A DNA stretch of 6,488 nucleotides from Dehalococcoidia bacterium (GTDB taxonomy: Bacteria; Chloroflexota; Dehalococcoidia; Dehalococcoidales; Fen-1064), in NCBI GenBank assembly GCA_003153075.1, contig PMBW01000265.1:349-6836 (forward strand), read 5' to 3'. A program made the translations under genes and the position numbers. Shown here one piece after another: positions 1 through 6,017 of the stretch; positions within the stretch are counted from its first letter, which is position 1; each line of letters opens with the position of its first letter. The notes beneath the pieces were generated by a model. That model had not been told where the DNA came from. It made no database searches and saw only the letters and a program-made list of their open reading frames with translations.

Positions 1-285
1 TACGGCGGCGGCAGTATGATGATCGCACCGGAAGCCGATCCTTGTGACGGTCTCTTTGACGTTATGATTATCGGCGATATCAGCAAACCAAATCTGCTGA
101 TGTCCCTCCCCAGGATCTACCGCGGTACTCACCTGACACATCCGCAAGTTACGTTAAAACGGGCTAAAAATGTAGAAATTCGGATCACCGACGGTAAAAT
201 GGCTATTCAGGCTGACGGCGAATTGGTAGGCCAAGCACCGGCACGCTTCACTGTTTTACCTTTGGCTCTTAACATCCTAGTTTAA
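1..285 (+). CDS. YegS/DgkB-family diacylglycerol (lipid) kinase, C-terminal fragment
   Basis: The reading frame is open from the first base of the window to a TAA stop, so this is the 3' end of a gene starting upstream; the first in-frame ATG (16) is internal. The 94 visible residues match the C-terminal beta-sandwich domain of the YegS/BmrU/DgkB lipid kinases: a YGGGSMMIAPEADP stretch, then DGLFDVMII, a GTHLTHP segment, a DGE motif near the end and a closing run of the type P-x-x-F-x-V-L-P-x-A-L. Family members phosphorylate diacylglycerol or related lipids with ATP at the cytoplasmic face of the membrane, recycling lipid from envelope synthesis. The nucleotide-binding N-terminal domain lies outside the window, so substrate and activity cannot be judged. 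No hairpin terminator is visible after the stop. The family is fairly certain; the exact lipid substrate is not. Confidence 0.85.
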   Translation, partial: YGGGSMMIAPEADPCDGLFDVMIIGDISKPNLLMSLPRIYRGTHLTHPQVTLKRAKNVEIRITDGKMAIQADGELVGQAPARFTVLPLALNILV

Positions 286-340
286 TTATTTTAATATTTT
301 TCAATGCTTGATTTACTTTCATTATTAAACTATGTTTTTA

Positions 341-369
341 TTGACTGAATTCCCTACTATGCTTATACT
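341..369 (+). promoter_or_regulatory. Sigma-A-type promoter for the first cyclophilin gene
   Basis: TTGACT (341-346) and TATACT (364-369) are separated by exactly 17 bp and each differs from the housekeeping consensus at one position. They lie in an AT-rich gap after the lipid kinase gene. Transcription would start near 376, leaving a leader of about 23 nt before the ATG at 399. Predicted from sequence only. Confidence 0.65.
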
Positions 370-382
370 TAATTTAATAAGG

Positions 383-388
383 AAGGAG
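383..388 (+). promoter_or_regulatory. Ribosome binding site of the first cyclophilin gene
   Basis: AAGGAG ends 10 bases before the ATG at 399, a slightly long but workable spacing. It supports that start, which is also the one that gives a complete lipoprotein signal peptide. The site is followed by TAATTAA, and the same 13-base string occurs before the second cyclophilin gene. Confidence 0.7.
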
Positions 389-398
389 TAATTAATCC

Positions 399-986
399 AT
401 GGCCGCACGTAAATTATTCGCTCTCTTTACTGGTCTTATGGTTCTGGCAATCTTAATAACATCATGTGGAGGAGGACCCAAATTGGTTATCGACAAGAAC
501 AAACAGTACACCGCTACAATGAAAACTACTTACGGTGACATCGTCATCCAGCTGTTTCCTAAAGATGCCCCGCTCACAGTGAATAATTTTGTTGTTCTGG
601 CACGCAAGGGTTTCTATGACAATGTTAAATTTCACCGGATCGTTAAAGGCTTTATGATTCAGGGCGGCGACCCGACCGGTACCGGCTCTGGCGGCCCCGG
701 TTACAAATTCGCCGATGAATTACCCACTACTCTTGATTACACTAAAGGCACCGTTGCTATGGCGAATTCCGGCCCCAACACTAACGGCAGTCAATTCTTT
801 ATCATGCTGGGAAATTACAGTAACGGCGGGTTACCAAAGAAATATTCGATTTTTGGAAGGGTTACCAGCGGCCAGGATGTCGTCGACAAAATCGGCCTTA
901 TCCCGGTTAAAATGGGCCCCAGCGGAGAGGTATCGTCTCCAATGGCAGATGTTCACATTATCACTGTGACGATTACCGAACAGTAG
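399..986 (+). CDS. Cyclophilin-type peptidyl-prolyl cis-trans isomerase, lipoprotein
   Basis: The 195-residue product should catalyse cis-trans isomerisation of Xaa-Pro bonds in proteins outside the cytoplasmic membrane. Residues 1-22 form a lipoprotein signal peptide (basic start, hydrophobic core, lipobox I-T-S-C) with Cys23 as the lipidation site. Only a short Gly-rich spacer separates it from the cyclophilin domain (about 31-195). Active-site residues known from human CypA are present: Arg80 in FHR, Phe85, Met86 and Gln88 in GFMIQGGD, Ala122-Asn123 and the NTNGSQFF block with Gln132 and Phe134. The position equivalent to CypA Trp121 is Gly144 by my alignment, so cyclosporin A binding is doubtful. 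The gene has its own promoter and a hairpin terminator, and lies upstream of a larger paralogue with a near-identical domain. Family and location are confident; client proteins are unknown. Confidence 0.93.
   Translation: MAARKLFALFTGLMVLAILITSCGGGPKLVIDKNKQYTATMKTTYGDIVIQLFPKDAPLTVNNFVVLARKGFYDNVKFHRIVKGFMIQGGDPTGTGSGGPGYKFADELPTTLDYTKGTVAMANSGPNTNGSQFFIMLGNYSNGGLPKKYSIFGRVTSGQDVVDKIGLIPVKMGPSGEVSSPMADVHIITVTITEQ
489..983 (+). repeat. Duplicated cyclophilin domain, copy 1
   Basis: These 165 codons align without gaps to 1962-2456. By eye 135 of 165 residues are identical (about 82%), including an unbroken block of 48 identical residues encoded by 669-812. It is a protein-level duplicate; silent sites have diverged strongly. 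Confidence 0.85.
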
Positions 987-1010
987 TCAATCACATCAGC
1001 ATTCGTTATA

Positions 1011-1045
1011 AAAAAGTAGGCTCACGCATTGTTGAGCCTATTTTT
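1011..1045 (+). terminator. Intrinsic terminator after the first cyclophilin gene
   Basis: A perfect 8-bp stem (TAGGCTCA at 1017-1024, TGAGCCTA at 1033-1040) with an 8-nt loop is followed by TTTTT and preceded by AAAAA. It begins 31 bases after the stop. The A-run on the other side means it could also act on minus-strand transcripts. It separates the two tandem cyclophilin genes, so the second probably relies partly on its own promoter or on read-through; I found no convincing promoter between 1041 and 1084. Confidence 0.75.
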
Positions 1046-1084
1046 ATGTTATTATGGTTAATAACTGTATTTTCCGGTTTTGTT

Positions 1085-1090
1085 AAGGAG
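1085..1090 (+). promoter_or_regulatory. Ribosome binding site that fixes a GTG start
   Basis: AAGGAG is placed 7 bases before the GTG at 1098. No ATG lies at suitable spacing, and starting at a later Met would remove the basic end of the signal peptide, so GTG is the best start. Confidence 0.75.
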
Positions 1091-1097
1091 TAATTAA

Positions 1098-2459
1098 GTG
1101 CATATCAACTATAAATATATTCGAACTATTTCAGCGATTTTGATCACCACTATGAGTATTTTTACATTATCAGCCTGCGCCAAATTAACGGCTGCTCAGA
1201 TTGTCGGGAAAGCTTCGAAGGTAATGCAAGCAACTAAAAATTACAATATCACTCAAACAACAAAAATAACGCAGGAAGGTGGTCCTTCTGATTCCACTGA
1301 CGTAGATGTGAGTGCTGTTGGCAGCGGCACAATCGATATGGCAAATAATGCATTTGCGATGAACAGTGATATTACTTCTGCTGATACTGCCTCGACATCT
1401 GTTACACAGAGTCTTAAAATGTACATACTTGATAATACTGTTTACCGGAATTTTTCCATCGCCGGAGCGCAATCAGATTGGACCAATAACACTTCAACCA
1501 CGAATGATTGGAAAGAAATTTCATTTGCTGATATTAAAAAGATTCAGGACATTCTTGTCGGGGCTCCGGCTAAATTATTGAATGATGAAACCATCGGGAG
1601 CATTCCATGCTATGTTCTTGATATAACCGCTGATGCTAAAAAGCTTTATGGTCTAACTAGTCAACCGGGAATGGTGAACCAGGACGTCGGTTCTATACAG
1701 TATTGGGATAATATTTCTAAGGACTTTTCTTCGAAGATCTGGATTGCTAAAGATACCTTTAATTTAACTAAAATGGATATCAAGTTAACCTTCGGGATTA
1801 AACCGCAGGATGTCAATTTACCCCAGGGTTCAGCTGACATAAAGCTGACAATGCAAACTAGTGTTTTGTTTAATAGTTTCAATAAAGCAAATCCGATTAT
1901 TGTGCCTGCCGAGGCCAAAGTACCTGCCGCTTCAACAGCTTCAACCGCACCCGCCATGACTATCGACAAAAATAAAACATATACTGCCACGATCAAGACC
2001 AATTTTGGCGATATCATTGTTCAATTATTACCCAAAGACGCCCCGCTCACTGTCAACAATTTTGTCGTTCTTGCGCGTCAGGGTTTTTATGACGGGATTA
2101 TCTTTCACCGCGTGGTAAAGGGTTTCATGATCCAGAGCGGCGACCCGACGGGCACAGGCTCCGGCGGCCCCGGTTACAAATTCGCTGATGAATTGCCAAC
2201 CACTCTGGATTACACAAAAGGGACTGTTGCGATGGCAAACTCTGGTCCTAATACCAACGGCAGTCAATTCTTCATCATGCTGGGCGACTACTCCGGCGGC
2301 AAGTTGCCTAAAAATTATTCAATTTTCGGTAAGGTGACCGGCGGCCAGGATATTGTCGATAAAATCGGTGAAGTACCGGTAACCAAATCAGCTAGCGGCG
2401 AGGTTTCCTCCCCTACGGTAGATGTCCACATCGTTACAGTCACAATCACCGAAAATTAA
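1098..2459 (+). CDS. Two-domain lipoprotein: N-terminal LppX/LolA-like domain fused to a cyclophilin PPIase
   Basis: This 453-residue protein starts at a GTG supported by AAGGAG. Residues 1-26 are a lipoprotein signal peptide ending in the lipobox L-S-A-C, with Cys27 lipidated. Residues about 30-272 form a domain rich in alternating hydrophobic/polar strands: an A-x-Q-I-V-x-K-A start, KMYILDNTVYRN, GSIPCYVLDI, WIAKDTFNLTKMDIKLT and a closing FNKANPIIVP. This pattern resembles lipid-binding LolA/LppX-like or DUF6612-type lipoprotein domains, but that is pattern inference only. An Ala/Ser/Thr/Pro-rich linker (about 272-287) leads to a cyclophilin domain (289-453). Its active-site residues are kept: Arg338, Phe343, Met344, Gln346, Asn381, Gln390 and Phe392. 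The second Gly of the usual QGGD is Ser347. The expected role is an extracytoplasmic prolyl isomerase whose extra domain binds a lipid, envelope component or client. The isomerase half is confident; the N-terminal function is unknown. Confidence 0.88.
   Translation: MHINYKYIRTISAILITTMSIFTLSACAKLTAAQIVGKASKVMQATKNYNITQTTKITQEGGPSDSTDVDVSAVGSGTIDMANNAFAMNSDITSADTASTSVTQSLKMYILDNTVYRNFSIAGAQSDWTNNTSTTNDWKEISFADIKKIQDILVGAPAKLLNDETIGSIPCYVLDITADAKKLYGLTSQPGMVNQDVGSIQYWDNISKDFSSKIWIAKDTFNLTKMDIKLTFGIKPQDVNLPQGSADIKLTMQTSVLFNSFNKANPIIVPAEAKVPAASTASTAPAMTIDKNKTYTATIKTNFGDIIVQLLPKDAPLTVNNFVVLARQGFYDGIIFHRVVKGFMIQSGDPTGTGSGGPGYKFADELPTTLDYTKGTVAMANSGPNTNGSQFFIMLGDYSGGKLPKNYSIFGKVTGGQDIVDKIGEVPVTKSASGEVSSPTVDVHIVTVTITEN
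1962..2456 (+). repeat. Duplicated cyclophilin domain, copy 2
   Basis: This is the partner of 489-983, with the same length of 165 codons and no gaps. Most of the 30 replacements fall outside the active site, clustering in the first third and near the C-terminal end. The fully conserved 48-residue block is encoded by 2142-2285. Confidence 0.85.
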
Positions 2460-2700
2460 TTTATTACATTTTTTTCTATTGTTGCTAATATTTACTTAAA
2501 CTAAATTAGTCGTGTTCAAGACGCAGGTACTTTACACCGGTCATGTATCGAAAATCCTGAGAGAAAGTGCATTCGGGCTTTCTCAAGTTTAAATCTAACT
2601 CCCTTTTAGGACAAAGGTTTGGTGATGATCGTCAGGCACGCCTGGGATACCTCGAATTAACAAAATGATTAAACCGCTTCATCACAATTTTTAGTAAAAA
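2460..2700. other. Convergent intergenic region with several short hairpins, function unknown
   Basis: No convincing gene is present between the plus-strand cyclophilin gene and the minus-strand dehydrogenase gene. On the plus strand I see three inverted repeats in a row: GAGAAAG/CTTTCTC (2561-2567 with 2578-2584), CCTTT/AAAGG (2602-2606 with 2613-2617), and GTGATGA/TCATCAC (2622-2628 with 2679-2685). The last encloses a small CAGG/CCTG hairpin and is followed by TTTTT (2688-2692). These could be parts of a small structured RNA or chance pairings. A T-run at 2469-2475 follows the cyclophilin stop without a preceding stem. No promoter stands out, and I do not recognise any known riboswitch, tRNA or small-RNA family. 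Confidence 0.3.
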
Positions 2701-2702
2701 GT

Positions 2703-2728
2703 AAGGGGACTTCATGTGAAGTCCCCTT
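2703..2728. terminator. Strong bidirectional intrinsic terminator
   Basis: An 11-12 bp perfect stem (AAGGGGACTTCA at 2703-2714, TGAAGTCCCCTT at 2717-2728) closes over a very short loop. The plus strand continues with TT inside a run of four T (2727-2730). The minus strand continues through ACTTTTTAC. It lies 24 bases beyond the stop of the minus-strand dehydrogenase gene and between converging genes, so it can end transcripts from both sides. Confidence 0.85.
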
Positions 2729-2752
2729 TTCAATTTATTCGTTCAATTGTTG

Positions 2753-3604
2753 TTATTTATAATCGTAAAATCCCTTGCCTGTTTTACGTCCCAGCCAGCC
2801 TGCTGTTACCATTTTACCTAATAACGGCGGCGCGACGAACTGCGTGTCTTTTAACTCGGCATACATTGCATTGGCGATAAAATAAACAGTATCCAGCCCG
2901 ATCAGATCAGCCAGTGCCAGCGGGCCCATCGGATGATTTAAGCCAAGATTAATGCCTGCATCGATATCCTCTTTGGTCGCGATGCCGCTGTCCATCATCT
3001 GAATGGCATTCAGGATAAACGGGATCATTAGCCGGTTCACAATGAATCCCGGACTGTCCTTCGCGATGACCACTTTTTTACCGCATTTTTCCCCGAACTG
3101 CTTACCGGCGGCTACCGTATCGGAACTCGTGGCAATTGTTTTTACTACCTCTACCAGCTTCATCACCGGTACCGGGTTGAAGAAATGGATCCCCAGAACT
3201 TTATCCGCTCTTTTTGTCTGCACGGCCATATCGATAATGGATAAACAGGAAGTGTTTGTTGCCAGTATCGCTTCGGGAGGACATATTTTGTCCAGTTCTG
3301 CGAATATCTTCTTTTTCATTTCCATGTTCTCGATAACAGCCTCGACGACCAAGTCGCGGTCGGCAAAATCCGTTGTTTTAGTGGAACCGTGGATCCGTCC
3401 GAGCACAGCTTCCATCTCATCTTTGGTCATGCGGCCTTTTTCCACATTACGGCTTAAAATCGATTTAATATTGTTCATGCCTTTTTCCAGAAAGGCATCA
3501 TTTACTTCGGTTACTTTTACATCATAACCGGCCTGCGCGCAGGTCTGCACGATACCGCCGCCCATCTGTCCGCACCCGATAACGCCTACTTTCTTTATTT
3601 CCAT
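2753..3604 (-). CDS. hbd: 3-hydroxybutyryl-CoA (3-hydroxyacyl-CoA) dehydrogenase
   Basis: The enzyme interconverts (S)-3-hydroxyacyl-CoA and 3-oxoacyl-CoA using a nicotinamide cofactor in the cytoplasm. At 283 residues it matches the single-function short-chain HBD/PaaH family. The N-terminal Rossmann fold shows G10-C-G12-Q-M-G15, and Glu33 at the end of the second strand suggests a preference for NAD(H). Catalytic residues follow the family pattern: Ser119 in NTS, His140 in GIHFFNPVPVMKLVEV, Glu152, and Asn190 in the DSPGFIVNR signature. The C-terminal helical dimerisation domain ends with GWLGRKTGKGFYDY, as is usual. The start is supported by AAAGGAG 8 bases upstream. It follows the enoyl-CoA hydratase gene by 25 bases, so the two are co-transcribed and catalyse successive steps of beta-oxidation or its reversal to butyryl-CoA. 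No thiolase or acyl-CoA dehydrogenase gene is in the window, so direction and chain length are open. Confidence 0.95.
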   Translation of the reverse strand: MEIKKVGVIGCGQMGGGIVQTCAQAGYDVKVTEVNDAFLEKGMNNIKSILSRNVEKGRMTKDEMEAVLGRIHGSTKTTDFADRDLVVEAVIENMEMKKKIFAELDKICPPEAILATNTSCLSIIDMAVQTKRADKVLGIHFFNPVPVMKLVEVVKTIATSSDTVAAGKQFGEKCGKKVVIAKDSPGFIVNRLMIPFILNAIQMMDSGIATKEDIDAGINLGLNHPMGPLALADLIGLDTVYFIANAMYAELKDTQFVAPPLLGKMVTAGWLGRKTGKGFYDYK

Positions 3605-3612
3605 ATCTCATA

Positions 3613-3619
3613 CTCCTTT
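3613..3619 (-). promoter_or_regulatory. Ribosome binding site of the 3-hydroxybutyryl-CoA dehydrogenase gene
   Basis: Read on the minus strand, AAAGGAG lies 8 bases before the ATG, inside the 25-base gap after the hydratase stop codon. It fixes the start and shows the gene is translated independently within the operon. Confidence 0.75.
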
Positions 3620-3629
3620 GTTTAATTTC

Positions 3630-4400
3630 CTATCTAGCTTTAAAATTGGGTTTCCTTTTGTTTAGAAAAGCGTCCCGCCCTTCTTTAAAATCTTCCGTTC
3701 CCAGCAGATAGTTAAAAAGCGCGCCTTCCAGTTTAATACCTTCGTCTAAAGGCATGCTGTAACCGCGGATCATCGCCTCTTTCGCTACGCGCAAAGCCAA
3801 CGGGCTCACCTGGCAGAGTTCTTCCGCCCACTTTTGCGCCCTCGCGGCCAACTCGGTTTTCGGCACTACTTCGTTTACTAAACCTATCCTGTAAGCTTCC
3901 TGGGCATTTATCGGTTTCCCGCTGAAGACCAGCTCAGTGGCTTTGGCCCGCGGGATGATCCGGGTTAACCTTTGGGTCGCGCCCCAGCCCGGCATGATGC
4001 CTAAATTCACTTCCGGACACCCGAAACGGGCATGTTCCGCCGCTATCCTGATGTCGCAGATCAAAGCTATTTCCAGTCCGCCGCCCAGTGCCATACCATT
4101 AATCGCCCCGATCAGCGGCTTGTATACTTCCATGAAACGCAGCGGGGTTTCGGGTATTTCCCACTGCTTATGTTCCGCCGCTTTTAAGAACGGCAACATC
4201 TCCGCGATATCTGCGCCCGCGCAAAAAGCCTTCTCTCCGGCGCCGGTGATGATCCCTACCCATGCATCTTCGTTATCCCGGAAAGCAACCATAGCGTCGT
4301 GCAGTTCTTTCAAGGTTTGTACATTGACGGAATTGTACGCTTCGGGGCGGTTCAATGTAATTGTCGCTATTTTCCCTTCAATTTTCAGATCGACAGACAT
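3630..4400 (-). CDS. Enoyl-CoA hydratase (crotonase family)
   Basis: The product should add water across the 2,3 double bond of enoyl-CoA (for example crotonyl-CoA) to give 3-hydroxyacyl-CoA, the substrate of the dehydrogenase encoded next. Its 256 residues are the usual crotonase length. Oxyanion-hole elements are visible as C60-A-G-A-D64 and the Gly-rich M-A-L-G-G-G-L segment around Gly107. Both catalytic glutamates of true hydratases are present: Glu110 after the GGG motif and Glu130 in FGCPE, followed by the family signature LGIMPGWGATQRLTR. Their presence argues for a hydratase rather than an isomerase, decarboxylase or hydrolase branch. GGAGG 8 bases upstream supports the ATG. The gene lies 69 bases after phoU with no terminator between them, so read-through from the pst operon is possible, though the function suggests a separate unit. 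Physiological substrate is inferred only. Confidence 0.93.
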   Translation of the reverse strand: MSVDLKIEGKIATITLNRPEAYNSVNVQTLKELHDAMVAFRDNEDAWVGIITGAGEKAFCAGADIAEMLPFLKAAEHKQWEIPETPLRFMEVYKPLIGAINGMALGGGLEIALICDIRIAAEHARFGCPEVNLGIMPGWGATQRLTRIIPRAKATELVFSGKPINAQEAYRIGLVNEVVPKTELAARAQKWAEELCQVSPLALRVAKEAMIRGYSMPLDEGIKLEGALFNYLLGTEDFKEGRDAFLNKRKPNFKAR

Positions 4401-4436
4401 AAAATGTGCCTCCGTATTATCAAACTAGCTACTAAA

Positions 4437-4466
4437 TTAATAAATAATTGAACAACCGGTTATCAA
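4437..4466 (-). promoter_or_regulatory. Possible promoter of the hydratase-dehydrogenase operon
   Basis: On the minus strand TTGATA (4466-4461) is followed after 18 bp by TATTAA (4442-4437), giving a leader of about 30 nt. The match is moderate in a very AT-rich gap. The spacer contains the 8-bp palindrome AACCGGTT, overlapping the -35 end at 4454-4461, which could be an operator half or chance. Confidence 0.3.
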
Positions 4467-4469
4467 AAT

Positions 4470-5138
4470 TCAATAAATGGAGGTATTGCTTTCTTCCATC
4501 TTGCCGGTCACCATAAAAACTATCCGTTCGCAGATATTGGTCACCCGGTCTGCGCTGCGTTCCAGGTTATGCGTCACCCAGATCAACCGAGTGGCACGCG
4601 TAATTGTCCTGGGGTCCTCCGCCATAAAAGTCAGCAATTCCCTGAACACCTGGTCATAGAGATTATCGATGAAATCATCTTCAGCGCTGATTTTTCTAGC
4701 GGCTTCCACATCATGCTCGATGAAGGCCTTCAGGCTGCGGTTCAGCATATCCACTGTTTTTTCTGCCATCCGGGGTATATCGATCAGTGGTTTCAACGGC
4801 GGTTCGTTCCCGATCATTATTGTAATTTTAGCATCGCCGGCAGCATAATCACCGATACGTTCCAATTCAGTTATTATGTTAAGTACTGCGACAATAGTCC
4901 GCAGGTCGCTGGCCATCGGCTGCTGAGTCGCAATTAATTGGATGCACTTTTCTTCGATATCAAAGCGTTTACGGTTGATTTTATCATCATCGGCAATTAT
5001 TTGCTTGGCTAATGTAATGTCCCGGTTCTGTAAAGCATCAATGGAAAGCATCGTCGCTTTTGTCACCATGCTGCCCATGATCAATATGTCATCCTGGATC
5101 TCGCGCAATCTCTTGTGAAAAGCTGTCCTGATTTCCAT
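4470..5138 (-). CDS. phoU: PhoU phosphate-signalling protein
   Basis: PhoU is a cytoplasmic all-helical protein that links the PstSCAB phosphate transporter to the PhoR/PhoB-type two-component system and restrains phosphate uptake when phosphate is plentiful. The 222 residues match the usual length and show the expected two three-helix repeats. Each carries the metal-cluster motif E-x-x-x-D: Glu93/Asp97 in ELERIGDYA and Glu193/Asp197 in NLERSADRVTNI. The TQQPMASDLR segment (71-80) is also typical. GGAGGG 6 bases upstream fixes the ATG, and the gene follows pstB by 21 bases, so it is the next cistron of the pst operon. The C-terminal tail after about residue 212 is short and polar. No histidine-kinase or response-regulator gene is in the window. 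Confidence 0.95.
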   Translation of the reverse strand: MEIRTAFHKRLREIQDDILIMGSMVTKATMLSIDALQNRDITLAKQIIADDDKINRKRFDIEEKCIQLIATQQPMASDLRTIVAVLNIITELERIGDYAAGDAKITIMIGNEPPLKPLIDIPRMAEKTVDMLNRSLKAFIEHDVEAARKISAEDDFIDNLYDQVFRELLTFMAEDPRTITRATRLIWVTHNLERSADRVTNICERIVFMVTGKMEESNTSIY

Positions 5139-5144
5139 TATTTG

Positions 5145-5150
5145 CCCTCC
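5145..5150 (-). promoter_or_regulatory. Ribosome binding site of phoU
   Basis: GGAGGG on the minus strand lies 6 bases before the phoU ATG, within the 21-base gap after the pstB stop. It is a strong site that fixes the start. Confidence 0.75.
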
Positions 5151-5159
5151 GGATATTTA

Positions 5160-5981
5160 TTAACCAAAACACCCTGTGATGTAATCCTCGGTGCGTTTGT
5201 CCTTCGGATTGGTAAATATTTGCGCTGTAGAACCATATTCGACCAGTTCACCGGCGCGGTCACTCGCCATCATGAAAAACGCAGCCGTATCTGAGACGCG
5301 CGCTGCCTGCTGCATGTTATGAGTAACAATGACAATAGTATAGCGTTCTGTCAGGGTCTGCATCAAATCCTCAATTCTTAAAGTTGCCGATGGGTCAAGC
5401 GCGCTGCAGGGTTCATCCATTAAAATCACTTCCGGCTCCACTGCCAGCACACGGGCTATGCACAATCTTTGCTGCTGCCCGCCGGAAAGACCCAGCGCCG
5501 ATTGCCCTAATTTGTCTTTGACATCTTCCCACAGTGCTGCCTGCTGAAGACTACCTTCGACGATCGGATCAAGGTCATTTTTCTTCAAAATACCGTGTTG
5601 CTTGGGACCGAACGCGATGTTGTCGTAGATGGACATCGGGAACGGATTCGGTTTTTGAAAAACCATCCCGACCTTTTTTCTTAACTCGACGATATCAAAA
5701 TGAGGACTGTATATCATTTGCCCGTCCAGTTCCACTTTTCCTTCGACACGCGCTCCCGTGATCAGGTCATTCATGCGATTAAAAATCCGCAGGAACGATG
5801 ATTTTCCGCAGCCTGAAGGTCCGATAATAGCGGTGATCGAGCGTTCCTGTATACCTAAGGTGATATTCCGTAATGCCTGGAACTTCCCGTAAAATAAGTT
5901 CGCATTATCAGTCTGCAGTTTAATTTTATATGCCGAAAGACCGGTACGGACATTATCGCCTAATGCAAAACCTGGTCTCAT
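5160..5981 (-). CDS. pstB: Phosphate ABC transporter ATP-binding protein PstB (intact copy)
   Basis: This is the cytoplasmic ATPase that powers phosphate import through the PstC/PstA membrane subunits. At 273 residues it is a complete PstB with a somewhat extended N-terminus of about 20 residues. All nucleotide-site motifs are present: Walker A GPSGCGKS (54-61), Q-loop Gln109 in [11 protein letters not shown], signature LSGGQQQR (165-172), Walker B VILMDEP with Glu190, D-loop SALD (193-196), and switch His221 in VTHN. The C-terminal [13 protein letters not shown] is typical of PstB. GAAGGA 6 bases upstream supports the ATG. The gene follows a second pstB copy by 36 bases and precedes phoU. 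By eye 95 of the 156 residues visible in the upstream copy are identical. Being catalytically complete, it may provide most of the ATPase activity of a mixed PstB dimer. Confidence 0.96.
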   Translation of the reverse strand: MRPGFALGDNVRTGLSAYKIKLQTDNANLFYGKFQALRNITLGIQERSITAIIGPSGCGKSSFLRIFNRMNDLITGARVEGKVELDGQMIYSPHFDIVELRKKVGMVFQKPNPFPMSIYDNIAFGPKQHGILKKNDLDPIVEGSLQQAALWEDVKDKLGQSALGLSGGQQQRLCIARVLAVEPEVILMDEPCSALDPSATLRIEDLMQTLTERYTIVIVTHNMQQAARVSDTAAFFMMASDRAGELVEYGSTAQIFTNPKDKRTEDYITGCFG

Positions 5982-6017
5982 ATCTTATCCTTCATCCCTT
6001 TCCGTTCACTTTTTAAG

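Noticed and set aside
1029..1055. TTGTTG / TATTAT as a promoter for the second cyclophilin gene
   Set aside because: The spacing is only 15 bp, the -35 is poor and it overlaps the terminator hairpin.
2469..2475. T-run after the larger cyclophilin gene as an intrinsic terminator
   Set aside because: Only a weak AT-only palindrome precedes it; there is no GC-containing stem.
2556..2584. CTGAGA-like string suggestive of a TPP riboswitch
   Set aside because: The other conserved TPP elements are absent and no coding region follows on that strand.
2512..2592. Small plus-strand frame of 26 codons beginning with GTG in the convergent intergenic region
   Set aside because: No Shine-Dalgarno precedes it, the sequence resembles no family I know, and its length is expected by chance.
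2625..2660. Eleven-codon frame with an AAAGG-like site before it, resembling a leader peptide ahead of a hairpin
   Set aside because: There is no downstream gene on the same strand for it to regulate, and the peptide has no repeated regulatory codons.
3003..3527. Long plus-strand open frame opposite the 3-hydroxybutyryl-CoA dehydrogenase gene
   Set aside because: It is the antisense shadow of a clearly conserved enzyme gene, and its translation resembles no protein family.
3937..4428. Long plus-strand open frame opposite the enoyl-CoA hydratase gene
   Set aside because: It is another antisense shadow, without a credible ribosome site or recognisable domain.
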